Assembly: GCA_002179805.1 (NCBI GenBank)
Contig: NAVB01000179.1
Coordinates: 18,184-82,183, forward strand
DNA from: Acanthamoeba lenticulata
Taxonomy: Eukaryota > Discosea > Longamoebia > Acanthamoebidae
Reading direction: 5' to 3'
DNA length: 64,000 bases
Part shown: one piece after another, positions 61,998-64,000 of the stretch
How positions within the stretch are numbered: position 1 is the stretch's first letter
Layout of the letters: each line of letters opens with the position of its first letter
The notes under the pieces: model-generated
Seen by the model: only the letters and a program-made list of their open reading frames with translations
The model's database searches: none
What the model was told of the DNA's origin: nothing
Position numbers and translations under genes: made by a program

Positions 61998-63413
61998 TCA
62001 GACCACGTCCTCGACGTGCTCGTCATCCATCCGCACCTGCTCCACCACCTGAGCCGCAATCGACGAACTGCGCAATCGCACAGCTTGCACAAATCGCTCC
62101 ATGCCTAGTGAAGAGAGTGGAAGAGACGTCAGTGAAGTGCAACGTTGAGTGCGGAGGGAGTTCATGTTACATACCAGAGTCCGCACGATCGCGCGTTGGT
62201 GCGTCTGGAAGAATGCCCTCTGCGCGCTCGACGTCTTTCTCGTCGACGGTTTTGGGCTTTGGCGTGCCGCTTGTTCGCAGCTCGGTCAACTTGCGGTCTC
62301 GCACAGCGTGACCGTTTTCGCCATCACCAGAGCTCCTCCTCCGGGCCTTGTCGTCGTCCGCGTCAAGAGAGTCCAAATCACTTTCCTCGGCGTTGCCCGT
62401 CATCTGCTTGAGGCGCTCTTTGCGGAGGTCGTTCCGCGCCTTGCGCCAGATGGCGAAGAGGATGTAGGCGCCATAGATTTGCGACACGAACAGAATGCCG
62501 GCCGTCGGCCCGAACGTGTAATACCTGCACCGAACGCGTGCGAGCGCGCGTGTCTGTGAGATGACCGGAGTGATCGACGCCGCGAGGCTTTAGCTCCGGG
62601 TGAAAATAACGAGCACGAAAACAAGACAAAAAGCGCCAAAAAAACGAGGACAGAGGTAACAGTCGCGGTAACAACAGCAAATCAAACAAGATAGTCCTAA
62701 ACAAGAACGACTGTGTTCTGTGCATCTTAAGGTGGGGCGAAAGTAAAGTGGGGAGGGAAGGGGAGGCGGTACCAGAAATCGTCACCGCCGTCCACAACGA
62801 TTTGAATAGTCCAGGCGAGAAAGCCCGTTTTGCTGACGAGGGTGAAGACCGAGGCAAAGAGCATGGGCCATAGGCACCATTCCTTCTTCACGCGGTAAAG
62901 GATGAGGGCGAAGAAGGTGCTCTGCTCCGTGAGTGCCGTAAGTCCGAGAGTGAAGACACCGCGCACGGAGACGATCTTTCCGTTGTACTGGTAGCGGTAA
63001 ACGGCGAGGAGCACGAGCAGCATGGTGCTCACGTGGTGAAGCATGAGCGACTTGGGTATCGCGATCTTGTAGGCAATCTCGTAGAGGTAGAGGTTGACCA
63101 CAAACACGGCGATAAGGACAATGCCTCGCAGCGTCGACTCCTCCGGCGGGTTGCTGCCGGTGAAGAGCTGGACGCCAAAGACGATCCACGGCACCAAGAG
63201 GCAAGTCGTAACAACCAATTCGCTCACATAGACGAGGAAGTTGCGCTGCTGTAGCTTGGATAGCTTGCGGAAGGGCCGGAAGAGGTGGGTCAGCGCAAAC
63301 TCTAGCCCCGAAAAAATGACGTAGTAGGCGAGGAAGCTGTAGATGAAGCTGAAGGAGAACGAGTCCGGCTCGTAGGCGAAAATGAATGGGCGGCACGCCG
63401 TCGTCGCCGACAT
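61998..63413 (-). CDS. TLC-domain multispanning membrane protein
   Basis: Second TLC-type protein in the window. ATG at 63411-63413: MSATTACRPFIFAYEPDSFS, then spans FSFIYSFLAYYVIFSGLEFA, LVVTTCLLVPWIVFGVQLF, RGIVLIAVFVVNLYLYEIAY. The HisHis pair lies in IPKSLMLHHVSTMLLVLLAV, the TLC hallmark, followed by TALTEQSTFFALILYRVKKE, PMLFASVFTLVSKTGFLAW and, after a roughly 230-base intron, TAGILFVSQIYGAYILFAIW. The cytoplasmic tail is acidic and basic mixed (SDLDSLDADDDKARRRSS). Stop TGA at 61998-62000. It resembles CLN8/TMEM136-like TLC proteins more than true ceramide synthases because the Lag motif is weak. Three or four exons. Confidence 0.83.
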
Positions 63414-63833
63414 AGTGACCGCGCTCCTCAATGGTTTTTTGTCTCAACAGAAAATGGAGTAACTTGAGGGTTTAATTGTCTCTGCATTACTTGGGGCGGC
63501 GCACTATGGGTAAGAGTCCGTTCCTGCCTCCGTTTCCACCAGTGGGGTGGTCAACAACTCTGGTTCTCCGGTTTGTCCGTTGAGAACAAATTGCATCTTG
63601 GCCAATGAGCTTTGAGCAATCTCAAAAGTCCGCGCCGCGCACCTGTTTTATCGAACCATCTCTTGCACCGGTGCGTGTTGCTTGCTGTTCGTGTCAAACA
63701 AAGCACTTTTTTGCCTGCTTTGCGTGGGCCTGCTTCCTGATGCGTCAGGGCTGTGCGGCTCTGTTCAGGATGAAAACAGAAAGAAAATGTCATTTTATTT
63801 TTATTTTCCAGCGCGAAGTTGGTGTGGGTCAAG
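63414..63833. other. Divergent spacer between TLC and RRM genes
   Basis: The 420 bases contain no supported coding region. A T/A-rich stretch with TTTTCCAG near 63805-63810 could be the acceptor of a 5' leader intron of the RRM gene. Nothing else stands out. Confidence 0.5.
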
Positions 63834-64000
63834 ATGGCGTACGAGGCACCACCACAGAGCTATGTGAGCCCCGGACAGCAGTATTCTGGAGGCCAGGAAA
63901 TGGGAGGGGACATGATGGGGGATGATAAACGCACTCTGTGGGTGGGCGACATTGACGCCTGGATGGACGACAACTACCTGCGCTCGTTGTTCGCTACGGC
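63834..64000 (+). CDS. RNA-binding protein, RRM type (3' truncated)
   Basis: ATG at 63834 gives MAYEAPPQSYVSPGQQYSGG, a Gly/Gln/Tyr/Met-rich leader, then RTLWVGDIDAWMDDNYLRSL, the first strand (RNP2) and helix of an RRM as in Nam8/RBP45/TRNAU1AP-type proteins. The gene runs off the window. The exact subfamily cannot be fixed from 55 residues. Confidence 0.75.
   Translation, partial: MAYEAPPQSYVSPGQQYSGGQEMGGDMMGDDKRTLWVGDIDAWMDDNYLRSLFAT

Noticed and set aside
61998..63413. Second true ceramide synthase
   Set aside because: The HisHis pair is present, but the acidic Lag motif seen in the gene at 40913-42337 is not clear, so only TLC-domain protein is claimed.

Overview
The window is nuclear DNA of a free-living amoebozoan, most probably Acanthamoeba (inference). 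Signs are a GC-rich, very compact genome, genes cut by many short AT-richer introns, a strong preference for GTACG at intron 5' ends, an Acanthamoeba-like 5S rRNA and U6 snRNA, and protein families typical of amoebae. There is no operon structure, CRISPR array, phage or insertion sequence. About 40 genes sit on both strands. Every CDS span below includes introns, and exon limits come from reading frames, splice signals and family similarity rather than transcripts.

Layout. 1-17.2 kb: 3' part of SMC5, a small unknown gene, a glutathione S-transferase, two tandem paralogous small mitochondrial-type genes, a membrane-anchored GMC oxidoreductase, an unknown gene, DDX41 helicase and a J-domain protein. 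17.4-32 kb: ubiquitin-conjugating enzyme UBE2G, TRAPPC4, an F-box/ankyrin protein, a secreted copper amine oxidase, a GPS2-like co-repressor subunit, an SRPBCC protein, a DEP-domain protein, a UBL5/Hub1 protein with a long charged N-terminus and a peroxisomal acyl-CoA (oxalyl-CoA-like) synthetase. 32-39.2 kb: four-unit polyubiquitin, an unknown gene, a synapsin-like protein, a TM2-domain protein and a mitochondrial carrier with an apparent frameshift. 39.5-40.7 kb: an RNA cassette with two identical, oppositely oriented U6 snRNA genes flanking a 5S rRNA gene and the broken end of a membrane-protein gene. 40.9-48.4 kb: ceramide synthase, a CTP-dependent lipid kinase, AcpS, a HIT protein, uroporphyrinogen-III synthase and a type II membrane glycosyltransferase. 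48.5-64 kb: a MUS81 endonuclease carrying SAM and SWIM zinc-finger domains, a universal stress protein, a proline-rich four-span membrane protein, NTPCR/THEP1 (second apparent frameshift), a DCAF6-like WD40 protein, a 2-oxoglutarate dioxygenase, a disordered unknown protein, a second TLC-domain protein and the start of an RRM protein.

The genes are a mixed housekeeping set. Themes that recur are genome maintenance (SMC5, MUS81), RNA processing (U6, DDX41, UBL5), ubiquitin (polyubiquitin, UBE2G, F-box, DCAF) and membrane lipids (ceramide synthase, TLC protein, lipid kinase). The strongest candidates for something undescribed are the MUS81-SAM-SWIM architecture, the UBL5 fusion, the amoebal synapsin, and the inverted U6/5S cassette.
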